NCBI RefSeq assembly: GCF_010501095.1
Contig: NZ_QVMP01000022.1
Coordinates: 7,403-65,684 of the forward strand
Origin: Dysgonomonas sp. 520
GTDB lineage: Bacteria; Bacteroidota; Bacteroidia; Bacteroidales; Dysgonomonadaceae
Direction of reading: 5' to 3'
DNA length: 58,282 nt
Both the position numbers and the translations under genes were made by a program. Shown here piece by piece: positions 35,497 to 46,048 of the stretch. The notes beneath the pieces are model-generated. The model had not been told where the DNA came from, did no database searches, and saw only the letters and a program-made list of their open reading frames with translations. How positions within the stretch are numbered: position 1 is the first letter of the stretch; each line of letters begins with the position of its first letter.

Positions 35497-35527
35497 TTGC
35501 AGAATAGCATTTCAACACATAAATTTG
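35497..35527 (+). promoter_or_regulatory. Promoter for a possible small transcript
   Basis: TTG at 35497-35499 (within TTCTTG) and TAAATTTG at 35520-35527, spaced 20 bases, fit the Bacteroidetes promoter layout. The transcript would start near 35533 and reach the terminator at 35576-35605. Confidence 0.5.
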
Positions 35528-35532
35528 TACTG

Positions 35533-35605
35533 TGTTTTTCATAGTATTAGATTTAAGGTTATAATGAAGGAATTGGGTTGTCGGGATGACAACCTTTTCT
35601 TTTTT
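35533..35605 (+). ncRNA. Possible small RNA of about 70 nt
   Basis: A promoter of the expected layout is followed 70 bases later by an intrinsic terminator with nothing but AT-rich sequence between. An ATG at 35564 opens a frame that runs through the terminator into rnpB antisense, so it is unlikely to be coding. The sequence matches no RNA family I recognise. The terminator alone could belong to the glycan operon. Confidence 0.3.
35576..35605 (+). terminator. Intrinsic terminator
   Basis: GGTTGTC-gggat-GACAACC, a perfect 7-base stem, followed by TTTTCTTTTTT. It lies 127 bases after the GT14 stop and ends either that operon or a small RNA started at about 35533. Confidence 0.8.
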
Positions 35606-35661
35606 GTAGCTACGTATGACCAACTAATAAGCACACAACCGTTCATTCATCAATTGTTTAA

Positions 35662-36038
35662 AAAGAAGTGCAGCCGACCTATAAGCCGGGTTCTGTACCC
35701 TGACAAGCAGGGTGTTTGCCATTTATCTACGACTATCGTCACCGACAGCCTCTAGCGACCTACCCCCCGACATCGGACGAGCAGTCCTACGTACGCCGGT
35801 ATACATGGTCTTACAACCCGCAAGAGGTACGGCTCTCAACATCACTGCCAAGACCGGTGAGCTCTTACCTCACCTTTTCACCCTTACCCCGAACCAGCCG
35901 GGGCGGTTGTTCTCTGTTACCCTTGCTCTACCCTCACGGATAGCTTCCACATTAAGAAGTGCGGTGCTCTGTGTTGCCCGGACTTTCCTCTTACTTGCCT
36001 CTCAAGGAGGCAACCAGCGACAAACCGGTCTGCTGCAC
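35662..36038 (-). ncRNA. rnpB: RNase P RNA (rnpB)
   Basis: On the minus strand the conserved core GAGGAAAGTCCGGGC (35976-35990) and the 3' core ACAGAACCCGGCTTA (35682-35696) are present in the right order. The ends pair as P1: GTGCAGC (36032-36038) with GCTGCAC (35668-35674). A T-rich stretch at 35655-35663 follows the 3' end. The RNA is the catalytic subunit that removes 5' leaders from tRNA precursors. The length of about 375 is normal for bacterial type A. Confidence 0.96.
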
Positions 36039-36043
36039 AATTG

Positions 36044-36051
36044 CAAAGGTA
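36044..36051 (-). promoter_or_regulatory. Promoter -7 box of rnpB
   Basis: TACCTTTG on the minus strand, five bases before the predicted 5' end of the RNA at 36038, exactly where a Bacteroidetes -7 box should lie. The -33 region is AT-rich with no clear TTTG. Confidence 0.7.
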
Positions 36052-36096
36052 CATTAAAGTTTTTCTTGAATAATATTATTGTAATATATTTTTAAA

Positions 36097-36498
36097 GTGA
36101 ATCAGCAGTTGAGAAAGGTTCAATTGCATTAGTCGTTTTGTGTGACTCGGCACAATCAAAACAAATTTTGCTTCTGCTCTCGCTACTTGAAATGTTCTTT
36201 TAATTTCGATGTTTTTCGGGTGGAGTAGAACCCCACCCCTACAATAATATCTCCCAGTAGGGGCGTAAAATCTTACGCCCGAATATTGACATACATCGGG
36301 TGAAAAATTTTTCACCCCTACAACTGTAATTTTATCGTCCCCGTTCTCCGGGGTTTGTAACCCCCGGAACTAAAATCCGAATAGTAGCCAAACATGGGAT
36401 TGCAAATCCCATGCGACGACAGGGGTATATTGATTATCAATTGTTTAAAAAGTCCCCTTTAGGGGATTATAGGAGATAGAAAAGACTTTTGGCACACG
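36097..36498. repeat. Left arm of 0.4-kb inverted repeat flanking groESL
   Basis: About 400 bases match the reverse complement of 41885-42346. The first 100 bases are unique-looking (from GTGAATCAGCAGTTG). Then come GTAG hairpins (GGGTGGAGTAGAACCCCACCC, GTAGGGGCG...CGCCC, GGGTGAAAAATTTTTCACCC), the CCGGGG and ATGGGATTGCAAATCCCAT palindromes and a CCCCTTTAGGGG module. Confidence 0.92.
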
Positions 36499-36607
36499 TT
36501 CGACGACAAAGATGTTAACTGATAACTGCTATGCATTTTCATTAGATCTAGGTGGCTTCTATGTCATTCTGTCAGACAAAACAACCGCAGATGTCATTTT
36601 TTTTAGT

Positions 36608-36624
36608 TTGGCACAGATTTCGCT
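36608..36624 (+). promoter_or_regulatory. Sigma-54-like promoter of groES
   Basis: TTGGCACAGATTTCGCT has the sigma-54 layout: GG and GC separated by 10 bases, TTGGCAC at -24 and TCGC where TTGC is the consensus at -12. The start would be about 55 bases before the groES ATG. No TAnnTTTG box is seen in this leader, so a sigma-54 role is a reasonable but unproven reading. Confidence 0.45.
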
Positions 36625-36688
36625 GGAGTTCCGATAAAATCTCAAAAACAAACATAATAATATTTAATAACAAAAAAATTAAAAGACT

Positions 36689-36958
36689 ATGAGTATTAAA
36701 CCATTAGCAGACAGAGTGCTTGTGAAGCCTGCTGCGGCTGAAGAAAAAACAGTTGGAGGAATTATCATTCCTGACACAGCAAAGGAAAAGCCATTGAAAG
36801 GTGAGATTGTTGCGGTTGGAAACGGAACCAAAGACGAAGAAATGGTTCTGAAAGTTGGAGACAAAGTTCTTTATGGTAAATATGCCGGTACTGAAATTGA
36901 CCTTGATGGAGAAGTTTATCTTATCATGCGTCAATCTGATGTTTTAGCTATTATTTAA
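36689..36958 (+). CDS. groES: Co-chaperonin GroES
   Basis: An 89-residue GroES of near-normal length. It has [19 protein letters not shown] at the start, the mobile loop around [17 protein letters not shown] and the closing [16 protein letters not shown]. Seven copies cap the GroEL ring and drive ATP-dependent folding. The groEL gene follows after 160 bases that include a TAACTTGTAACTCG repeat. The upstream leader carries a possible sigma-54 promoter. Confidence 0.98.
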   Translation: MSIKPLADRVLVKPAAAEEKTVGGIIIPDTAKEKPLKGEIVAVGNGTKDEEMVLKVGDKVLYGKYAGTEIDLDGEVYLIMRQSDVLAII

Positions 36959-37078
36959 AAAAGCTGCTGGTTGCTGCGCCTTACAGGCAGTTACAAGAAG
37001 AAAAAATAAATAATTAAATAAAGATTTAATAAACGATAGAGTTACAGTTAACGATTTACAGTTTTAATAAAAAAAATT

Positions 37079-38750
<1,672 letters not shown>

Positions 38751-38771
38751 TCAATTCGGTTCTCTGAAAAT

Positions 38772-38815
38772 AAAAACGAGGATATTCATTTTTTTGAGTA
38801 TCCTCGTTTTCTTTT
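38772..38815 (+). terminator. Intrinsic terminator of groESL
   Basis: AAAACGAGGATATTCA-tttttt-GAGTATCCTCGTTTT with a T-rich tail, 22 bases after the groEL stop. Confidence 0.92.
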
Positions 38816-38938
38816 CCGTCAGATCTAGGGAAGGTGTTTTAACCTGCAATATGTTTCAGAATATCCGAATGTTTATTATCGACATGAAAGAAAAACTTTG
38901 CATCTTTGTGTTTGGCATGAAACAAAATACAGTTGAAA

Positions 38939-39955
38939 ATGAAACTCACTTGGAAACCATATAATCTTCAGTTGAAATATCCTTTTACGATAGCCAATTA
39001 TTCCCGAACAATGACGCCTGTTGTATTGACAGAGATTGAATATGAGGGAATTGTCGGTTATGGAGAGGCGTCTTTACCCCAATATCTGGGAGAAACGCAA
39101 ACGTCTGTTTGCGAATTTCTTCAAAAAGTGAATCTGTCCCAATTCAACGATATAAATCGCATAGAGGACATTCTTTCTTATGTCGATTCCATAGCAACCG
39201 GAAACACAGCAGCAAAGGCTTCCGTTGATATTGCCTTACACGATTTAGCCGGAAAAATAAAAGGCAAGCCGTGGTATTCTCTCCTGGGTTTGGACAAGGA
39301 AAAGGCTCCTCCTACAACCTACACCATAGGAATGGATACAGACGAAATTGTGAAAAAAAAGACAAAGGAAGCCAATGAAAAATTTAAAATTCTGAAAGTA
39401 AAACTTGGCGGTGAAAACGACAAAAAAATGATTGAAGTTATTCGGTCGGTCACCGATTTGCCTTTGGCTATTGATGCCAATCAGGGTTGGGCGGACAAGG
39501 AGTCGGCTTTGGATATGATTTATTGGTTGCAGGAAAAGGGCGTTGTGATGATTGAGCAACCCATGTCAAAAGCAGACTTGGATGGAAATGCGTGGCTCAC
39601 GGAGCGAAGCCCGTTGCCTACATTTGCCGATGAATCTGTACAGCGTTTGGCTGATATGTCCCGGTTGAAAGGGGTATTTTCGGGTATAAATATCAAACTG
39701 ATGAAATGTACGGGCATGAATGAGGCTTGGAAAATGATACAACTTGCACCATCGTTGAACCTTAGGGTGATGTTGGGTTGCATGACAGAAACATCATGTG
39801 CCATTTCAGCAGCAGCGCAGCTATCTCCTGCCGTTGAATTTGCCGATTTGGATGGCAATCTGCTAATAACGAACGACTGCTTTGAAGGGGTGTCTCAATT
39901 CGGAGGAAATATCATTTTGTCAGATCTACCCGGCATTGGAGTAAGAAAAATTTAG
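38939..39955 (+). CDS. Dipeptide epimerase (mandelate racemase/enolase superfamily)
   Basis: About 338 residues from the ATG at 38939. An in-frame TTG at 38933 adds two residues. It is a muconate-lactonising/enolase-fold enzyme: LKVKLGGEND holds the KxK lysine pair, AIDANQGW the first metal Asp, IEQP the Glu, ADES the third metal ligand, and NIKLMKCTG the second catalytic Lys. The MTETSCAISAAAQLSP signature fits L-Ala-D/L-Glu epimerases, which recycle wall peptides. The gene lies next to an MltF-like transglycosylase that releases such peptides. Confidence 0.9.
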   Translation: MKLTWKPYNLQLKYPFTIANYSRTMTPVVLTEIEYEGIVGYGEASLPQYLGETQTSVCEFLQKVNLSQFNDINRIEDILSYVDSIATGNTAAKASVDIALHDLAGKIKGKPWYSLLGLDKEKAPPTTYTIGMDTDEIVKKKTKEANEKFKILKVKLGGENDKKMIEVIRSVTDLPLAIDANQGWADKESALDMIYWLQEKGVVMIEQPMSKADLDGNAWLTERSPLPTFADESVQRLADMSRLKGVFSGINIKLMKCTGMNEAWKMIQLAPSLNLRVMLGCMTETSCAISAAAQLSPAVEFADLDGNLLITNDCFEGVSQFGGNIILSDLPGIGVRKI

Positions 39956-39965
39956 ACAAAAAAAG

Positions 39966-40000
39966 AGCGGGAATTTATTAAATCCCCGCTGTATGAGTTT
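39966..40000 (+). terminator. Probable intrinsic terminator
   Basis: AGCGGGAATTT-att-AAATCCCCGCT stem just after the epimerase stop, followed by GTATGAGTTTTTTA. The T-run is a few bases late. Confidence 0.7.
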
Positions 40001-40223
40001 TTTAGGTATCAGTGTTTAAGGTAAAAAGATTGTTTTAGGTTATCAAGTACAAAATAAGGGGATTTATTTTTATCAGCCTAGAAAAAAAACATATTGTAAA
40101 ACATGTTTTTTTATTTTTCAGGTTTGATAACTTTATTTTCTTTGTTCTTAAATATGTTCAATACAATTTGTTACTTGTTTCTAAATTAGTAGGTCTGCGA
40201 CCTTAATAAAAAGATATCGTCAC

Positions 40224-41609
40224 ATGAAAAATGTAACTATTTTCCTTACAATTTGCTTCATTGCATTTTCTTGCAAAACGCCGCCGAAAGATGTTGTTAA
40301 GGTAGATGATTTCGACCGGATAAAAGAATCGGGTGAGTTGAACATCATTACATTAAGTAGTTCAACTTCATATTTCATATACAAAGACGAACCTATGGGG
40401 TATGACTACGAGTTGTGTAAGGATTTTTGCGATGAGCACGGGTTGACTCTGAATGTGAAAGTAGCCGAGAATCAGACAAAGCTGCTCGAAATGCTTGCCA
40501 ACGGCGAAGGCGACCTTGTTGCGTATGGCATGGCTGTGCGGAATGAGATGAAAGATTCTGTTATTTATTGCGGACTGGAACAAGTGTCTCATCAGGTGCT
40601 TGTGCAATCGGCCAACAGGGGCGATACTCTGGTGAAGGATGTTCCCGACCTCATAGGAAAAGAAGTGTATGTGATGCACAACACTAAATACAATACACGT
40701 CTCGAAAACCTGAATGCTGAACTTGGTGGAGGAATTATTATTAAAGATGTGGAAAAAGATACCATCACAACGGAAGACCTGATAGAAATGGTGTCGAAAA
40801 AGGAGATTCGATATACGGTTAGTGATGAGCATATTGCCATGTTGAATAAGACCTACTACCGAAACATCGATATTTCGGTGCCCATCAGTGGCGATCAACG
40901 TTCGTCGTGGGTGGTAAGAAAAGACACTCCGAAACTGGCAGAAGCATTGGATCGGTGGTTCAGAGAAAATGGTAATACGCCTGTTTACAAAAGTATCACA
41001 AAGAAATATTTTGAATTGAGCAAGGTTGGTCCCGACGAAGATAACTACCTCGGAAGTGTTGAAATACCCAAAGGGCATTTGTCTCCTTACGATTCACTTT
41101 TTCAGGCATACGCCCAAGCTGCGGATTTGGATTGGAAATTGCTTGTTGCCATTGCTTTCCACGAGTCACGGTTCAGAAACGATGTGTCTTCGTGGGCCGG
41201 AGCCGTCGGGTTGATGGGGCTGATGCCCGGTACAGCCAAAGCGATGGGCATAGATCCGGGAGAACGTACCAATCCCGAAATGAACATCAAGGCAGGCACC
41301 AAGCTGATAGTTACTCTCGATAAAATGTTCAGGAGCATAGAAGACCCGCACGAACGGATGAAATTTGTCCTCGCTTCTTATAATGGAGGTAACGGGCATA
41401 TCAGCGATGCTCGTGCCTTAGCACGGAAATATGGGGCAAATCCGAATGTTTGGGATGGCAATGTGGAAAAATACATCCAATTGAAAAGCGTTCCGGAATA
41501 TTACAACGATCCGGTGTGTAAGAATGGTTATTTCAGGGGGACGGAAACAATCGCTTATGTGGGCAAAGTGATCTCGAAATGGAATTCTTATAAATCGACT
41601 GACGGCTGA
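40224..41609 (+). CDS. MltF-like lytic transglycosylase lipoprotein
   Basis: A 461-residue lipoprotein. The signal peptide ends at lipobox AFSC (Cys17 becomes the lipidated residue). Residues about 25-250 are an amino-acid-binding-type (SBP3) domain. Residues about 290-450 are the SLT catalytic domain with AIAFHESRFRNDVSSWAGA (catalytic Glu about 314), GLMGLMPGTAKAMG and ASYNGGNGHI. It is the MltF arrangement: a wall-peptide-sensing domain joined to a transglycosylase, anchored to the envelope. It follows the epimerase gene with 268 bases between them. Confidence 0.93.
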   Translation: MKNVTIFLTICFIAFSCKTPPKDVVKVDDFDRIKESGELNIITLSSSTSYFIYKDEPMGYDYELCKDFCDEHGLTLNVKVAENQTKLLEMLANGEGDLVAYGMAVRNEMKDSVIYCGLEQVSHQVLVQSANRGDTLVKDVPDLIGKEVYVMHNTKYNTRLENLNAELGGGIIIKDVEKDTITTEDLIEMVSKKEIRYTVSDEHIAMLNKTYYRNIDISVPISGDQRSSWVVRKDTPKLAEALDRWFRENGNTPVYKSITKKYFELSKVGPDEDNYLGSVEIPKGHLSPYDSLFQAYAQAADLDWKLLVAIAFHESRFRNDVSSWAGAVGLMGLMPGTAKAMGIDPGERTNPEMNIKAGTKLIVTLDKMFRSIEDPHERMKFVLASYNGGNGHISDARALARKYGANPNVWDGNVEKYIQLKSVPEYYNDPVCKNGYFRGTETIAYVGKVISKWNSYKSTDG

Positions 41610-41674
41610 TGGTTGACAAGTAGACAAGTAAAAAACTTGTATCTCGTATCTTGTTTACTATATAATCAGCTAAA

Positions 41675-41876
41675 AACCCGTAGTACATTTAGAGAACAAA
41701 AGATAACTAACTGAAATATAATACATAATTTATATTGTCATTGAGTCGGCTTCGCTCCTCGAACGTTGTTTCTGAGTGCAACGAAGAATCTGTACTTTCT
41801 AAAAACAGATCCTTCACTTTGTTCAGGATGACAAAACGGGTATAAATCTTACAACAAATGAGTTAACATCAAAGAC
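41675..41876. repeat. MITE family A, right end lost
   Basis: Begins AACCCGTAGTACATTTA, matching the left end of 55325-55513, and carries the same internal stretches (GATAACTAACTGAAATATAA, AAATGAGTTAACATCAAA). The right inverted repeat is missing and the inverted-repeat arm starts 9 bases later. A GTAAACAAG/CTTGTTTAC hairpin lies just upstream (41612-41660). Confidence 0.7.
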
Positions 41877-41884
41877 CTGTTGAG

Positions 41885-42346
41885 CGTGTGCCAAAAGTCT
41901 TTTCTACCCCTATAATCCCCTAAAGGGGACTTTTTTTAACAATTGATAATCAATACACCCCTTTAGGGGCTGGGGGGTATTTTCCGAAATTTGGAACTTT
42001 TGACACATCCCCTTTATTTTTTGTTGTCGCATGGGATTTGCAATCCCATGTTTGGCTACTATTCGGATTTTAGTTCCGGGGGTTACAAACCCCGGAGAAC
42101 GGGGACGATAAAATTACAGTTGTAGGGGTGAAAAATTTTTCACCCGATGTATGTCAATATTCGGGCGTAAGATTTTACGCCCCTACTGGGAGATATTATT
42201 GTAGGGGTGGGGTTCTACTCCACCCGAAAAACATCGAAATTAAAAGAACATTTCAAGTAGCGAGAGCAGAAGCAAAATTTGTTTTGATTGTGCCGAGTCA
42301 CACAAAACGACTAATGTAATTGAACCTTTCCCAACTGCTGATTCAC
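41885..42346. repeat. Right arm of 0.4-kb inverted repeat flanking groESL
   Basis: Reverse complement of 36097-36498 with about 60 extra bases at 41957-42025 (a CCCCTTTAGGGGCTGGGGGGT stretch and a piece of unrelated AT-rich sequence). The two arms are identical over long stretches, including 190 bases that spell the same 63-residue frame on each side. Confidence 0.92.
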
Positions 42347-42628
42347 AGCTCTCCTCTTTTCTCTGATTTTCAAAATATTTTTTTTTCGATGGAAGCGATG
42401 TTTTTAACAGCCTTGTTTTGACTAATTTAATGTTAATAAAAACGATATATTTATATCGACATAGAATAGTATATTTTTATAAACTGATATTTATAAAATA
42501 ATTATAATACATTTATGGTATAACATTCAAGTTAAAATATATTTCAAATACCAGATACATATACTACTAGAACTACTATTGATGTTTTCAAGAATTCATC
42601 GAAAATCTTTTGAAAGAAAGAATTTCGA
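42347..42628. other. Intergenic, no feature recognised
   Basis: Very AT-rich stretch after the RecG stop codon. A short CGATATATTTATATCG palindrome is at about 42453-42468. No gene or clear terminator was found. Confidence 0.4.
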
Positions 42629-44731
42629 TCAGCTTATTAATCCCCAATTTACGTTGGATGCGGATAATTTTTTTAATTGAATTTTGAGAATTTGATTGTT
42701 GGGATATTCCAGATTTTCGTCCGATTCGATGATTTTGGCAGCTACTTCCCGTGCATATTGCAGAATGTCTCCATCACGAACAATATTTGCGATTTTCAGG
42801 TTGAAGGCTACCCCACTCTGTTGTGTTCCTTCCAAATCGCCGGGACCACGAAGTTTCAGGTCGGCTTCGGCAATTTCGAATCCGTCATTGCTTTCCACCA
42901 TTATGCTAATTCTTTTCTTTGTCTCCGCCGAAAGTTCATAGGGAGTTATCAGAATACAAAAAGACTGATCTGCGCCACGCCCCACACGTCCTCGAAGCTG
43001 ATGCAACTGCGATAGCCCGAATCGCTGGGCACTTTCTATCACCATAACCGAAGCATTGGGCACATTCACGCCCACTTCTATAACAGTTGTAGCCACCATG
43101 ATCTGAGCTTCATTGTTGACAAAGAGTTGCATTTCTGCGTCTTTGTCTTTCGGCTTCATTTTTCCATGCACCTTGCAAACCTTATAATCGGGAAAGACTT
43201 CCTTGATATGCTCGAAACCTTCTTCCAGATTTCGCAAATCGAGAGTTTCACTTTCCTCAATCAACGGATAAACGAAATAGACTTGCCTGCCCTCTTGCAA
43301 CTGCTTTCTGACAGACTGGTACAACGCCGCACGCCTTTTATCAAATTGGTGAATAGTCTGGATGGGTTTTCTGCCGGGTGGTAACTCATCAATGACGGAC
43401 ACATCCAGATCGCCATAAACAGTCATTGCCAGAGTACGGGGGATAGGTGTAGCCGTCATGACCAATATATGCGGTGGAATCGAATTTTTTCGCCACAATT
43501 TTGCTCTTTGGGCAACCCCAAAACGATGTTGCTCATCTATCACCACAAGACCCAGATTATCGAACACGACAGTATCTTCAATCAAAGCATGTGTACCGAT
43601 AAGAATATCCACTTCTCCCGTCAACAGATCGGAGAGTATCTTTGTTCTTGCCGATTTCTTTGTGGAGCCTGTCAATAGTTCGACCCTGACATCCATGCCA
43701 AACAAGAGTTCCGATATTGATTGAAAGTGTTGTGTTGCCAAAATTTCCGTCGGAACCATCATTGATGCCTGAAATCCATTATCCAGAGCAATGAGCATCA
43801 GCATCAGAGCAACCAGAGTTTTTCCGCTCCCTACATCACCTTGCAGCAGGCGGTTCATTTGCTTGCCTGTCGCCATATCCTGACGAACTTCCTTTATTAT
43901 CCGTTTTTGAGCATTTGTGAGCTCAAAAGGGAGATTTTTGTGGTAAAATGTATTGAAAATATCACCAACTTGTCTAAAAATATGCCCTTTTATCGACTTG
44001 TTTCTGTTTTTTGTATATCTCAGTATATTGAGTTGTATGTAGAACAATTCCTCAAACTTGAGACGATATTGAGCCTGCCTCAGCAAGGCAGGGTTTTCGG
44101 GCGAATGGATATTCCTGAGAGCGGATTTCAAATCCATCAAATTAGCATCCCTGATAACGTAATCGGGTAAAGTCTCGGCAATCTGGGAATGAACGGATGA
44201 AAAAGCCGAACTGATGATCTTTTGCAAGGCTTTCGAGTTGAGATAATGTTTTTTCATTTTCTCACTCGTATTGTAATACCCCATCAACCCCATATTGTCC
44301 TGACTCCCATCAATATACGGATCAATATCGGGATGAGCAATATTGAATTTCTTGCCAAACAGTGTCGGTTTTCCGAAAACAAGGTATTGATTGTTAACCT
44401 TATACTTATCTTGCATGAACCGTGCCCCCTGAAACCAAACCAGATCAATAAATCCGGTTCCATCGGTAAAATGGGCTATTAATCGCTTATTTCGCCCCTC
44501 TCCTGCCGACTCAAAAGCTGTTATCCTGCCTTTAAGCTGAATATATGGCATATTGCCGTCAATCTCGTGAATGTAATAGATACGGCTGCGGTCGATGTAT
44601 TTGTAGGGGAAATAATACAACAAGTCTTCCACCGAATAGATGCCAAGTTCCTTATTCAGGATTTCGGCTTTTTTCGGACCAACTCCGGGCAGATATTTTA
44701 TGTCGGTTTGAGAAAGATTTGCCATTGCCAT
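42629..44731 (-). CDS. recG: ATP-dependent DNA helicase RecG
   Basis: A 700-residue RecG, normal length. It has an N-terminal wedge/OB domain (about 1-230; LPGVGPKKAEILNKELGI near the start), Walker A GDVGSGKTLVALML (about 298-311), DEQH box VIDEQHRFGVAQR (about 400-412), TATPIPRT motif III, QLRGRVGRG motif VI and a C-terminal region. It unwinds stalled forks and Holliday junctions. It lies 102 bases after the RhuM stop in the transcription direction. Confidence 0.97.
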   Translation of the reverse strand: MAMANLSQTDIKYLPGVGPKKAEILNKELGIYSVEDLLYYFPYKYIDRSRIYYIHEIDGNMPYIQLKGRITAFESAGEGRNKRLIAHFTDGTGFIDLVWFQGARFMQDKYKVNNQYLVFGKPTLFGKKFNIAHPDIDPYIDGSQDNMGLMGYYNTSEKMKKHYLNSKALQKIISSAFSSVHSQIAETLPDYVIRDANLMDLKSALRNIHSPENPALLRQAQYRLKFEELFYIQLNILRYTKNRNKSIKGHIFRQVGDIFNTFYHKNLPFELTNAQKRIIKEVRQDMATGKQMNRLLQGDVGSGKTLVALMLMLIALDNGFQASMMVPTEILATQHFQSISELLFGMDVRVELLTGSTKKSARTKILSDLLTGEVDILIGTHALIEDTVVFDNLGLVVIDEQHRFGVAQRAKLWRKNSIPPHILVMTATPIPRTLAMTVYGDLDVSVIDELPPGRKPIQTIHQFDKRRAALYQSVRKQLQEGRQVYFVYPLIEESETLDLRNLEEGFEHIKEVFPDYKVCKVHGKMKPKDKDAEMQLFVNNEAQIMVATTVIEVGVNVPNASVMVIESAQRFGLSQLHQLRGRVGRGADQSFCILITPYELSAETKKRISIMVESNDGFEIAEADLKLRGPGDLEGTQQSGVAFNLKIANIVRDGDILQYAREVAAKIIESDENLEYPNNQILKIQLKKLSASNVNWGLIS

Positions 44732-44833
44732 GCTCAGAAAAACAGTGACAAACTTACAAAATTAAATGAAATATGGCAATGACTGCCGATTACAGATGAA
44801 TTTGATCGTGCATAAGCAAATGAATTTTAGCTT

Positions 44834-46003
44834 TCAATTTATCGCTTCCGATTCTAAATCATCATTTTTATCTTTCGATTTTTTACCTTTCTTCTTAATA
44901 GAATCATCATTCAGAGTCTGCTTATCTTGTATAGTCCTAATACTGATGTCTAAATCAGATATTTTTTTAGGAGGCAATTTTCCTATAATCTTTATTTCAT
45001 CGACAATTTTGTCAAAATCAGATTTATATTCCCGATCCTGTATAATTCTAAATTTTTCATATTCTTTTTCGGCTATTTGTTTGGCAACTTTTGCCGAAAC
45101 TTTACCTGCATCATTTAAAATATCATATTCATTGAATTCTAAAAATGCATCTAATCTATTTGCCCAATCTGTCATTTTCATAACTTTTTGTCTTTTTGCC
45201 AGATTCTCAGCAAAATCAAGATACATTGATACTATTCTATTTAAATTATTGAGTTCCTCTTCCTTGAGGTAATTTTTAGCATTCGACACATCACTCTTCA
45301 GTATTTTCCCTCCTTTATCCGCATTCTTATAGGTTGTTAAACCCATATTAGGCTTGGTTGAATCTGCTCTTTTCTCTATCAACTCGGCAGCAGTGCAATT
45401 ATGTATAGCATAATGCAATTTATTTTGAACTGTTGCATAAAACAGTTGAGTTATAGGGGAGTATGGATCATAATCGATACTGCATTGAGCATATATATCC
45501 GTTATTTTTTGATAAAATCTTCTTTCGGAAGCACGAATCTCCCTAATGCGTTCCAGTAATTCATCAAAATAGTCTTTCCCAAAAGCGTCCTTACCTTGCT
45601 TTAATCTTTCGTCATCTAATACAAAACCTTTTATTAGATATTCTTTTAATACATCAGTTGCCCAGATCCTGAAATCAGTAGCTTTTTGGGAGTTAACTCT
45701 ATAACCAACTGATATAATGGCATCAAGATTGTAATATTCTATTTCTCTACGAACCTCTCTGTTTCCTTCTTTTTGAACTTGTGCAAATTTTGCACAAGTT
45801 CGATCTTTCTCGAGCTCTCCCTGTTGGTAAATATTTGATAAATGCTTTGTAATAACACTTCTATCTACATCAAATATTTCACTCATTCCTTTTTGAGTTG
45901 TCCAGATAGTTTCGGATCTTTGATCTAAGAATATTTGTATTTTAGTGCTACCTCCTTTTCCCTGATAAAAGAGAAAATTATACTGATTATCCAACTCATC
46001 CAT
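44834..46003 (-). CDS. RhuM-family protein
   Basis: A 389-residue protein of the RhuM family (virulence RhuM, first named in a Salmonella pathogenicity island). N-terminal motifs are TTQKGMSEIFDVDRSVITKH (a DNA-binding-like helix region), EYYNLDAIISVGYRVNS and FRIWATDVLKEYLIKGFVLD. The middle contains FYATVQNKLHYAIHN. The function is unknown; members are often in mobile or defence-rich regions. The Lys-rich C-terminus and AT-rich composition differ from the recG and murF-alr neighbours, consistent with insertion between them. It is only 45 bases downstream of the murF-alr stop. Confidence 0.9.
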   Translation of the reverse strand: MDELDNQYNFLFYQGKGGSTKIQIFLDQRSETIWTTQKGMSEIFDVDRSVITKHLSNIYQQGELEKDRTCAKFAQVQKEGNREVRREIEYYNLDAIISVGYRVNSQKATDFRIWATDVLKEYLIKGFVLDDERLKQGKDAFGKDYFDELLERIREIRASERRFYQKITDIYAQCSIDYDPYSPITQLFYATVQNKLHYAIHNCTAAELIEKRADSTKPNMGLTTYKNADKGGKILKSDVSNAKNYLKEEELNNLNRIVSMYLDFAENLAKRQKVMKMTDWANRLDAFLEFNEYDILNDAGKVSAKVAKQIAEKEYEKFRIIQDREYKSDFDKIVDEIKIIGKLPPKKISDLDISIRTIQDKQTLNDDSIKKKGKKSKDKNDDLESEAIN

Positions 46004-46048
46004 AATATCAATTTGCTACCAATCCATTTATTTTTTTATTAACAACTC

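Noticed and set aside
35525-36095. Open frames across rnpB
   Set aside because: The region is RNase P RNA. The frames run antisense to a structured RNA.
40368-41078. 236-residue frame opposite the MltF-like gene
   Set aside because: Antisense overlap with a convincing enzyme gene; composition is His/Phe/Ile-rich as expected of a shadow.
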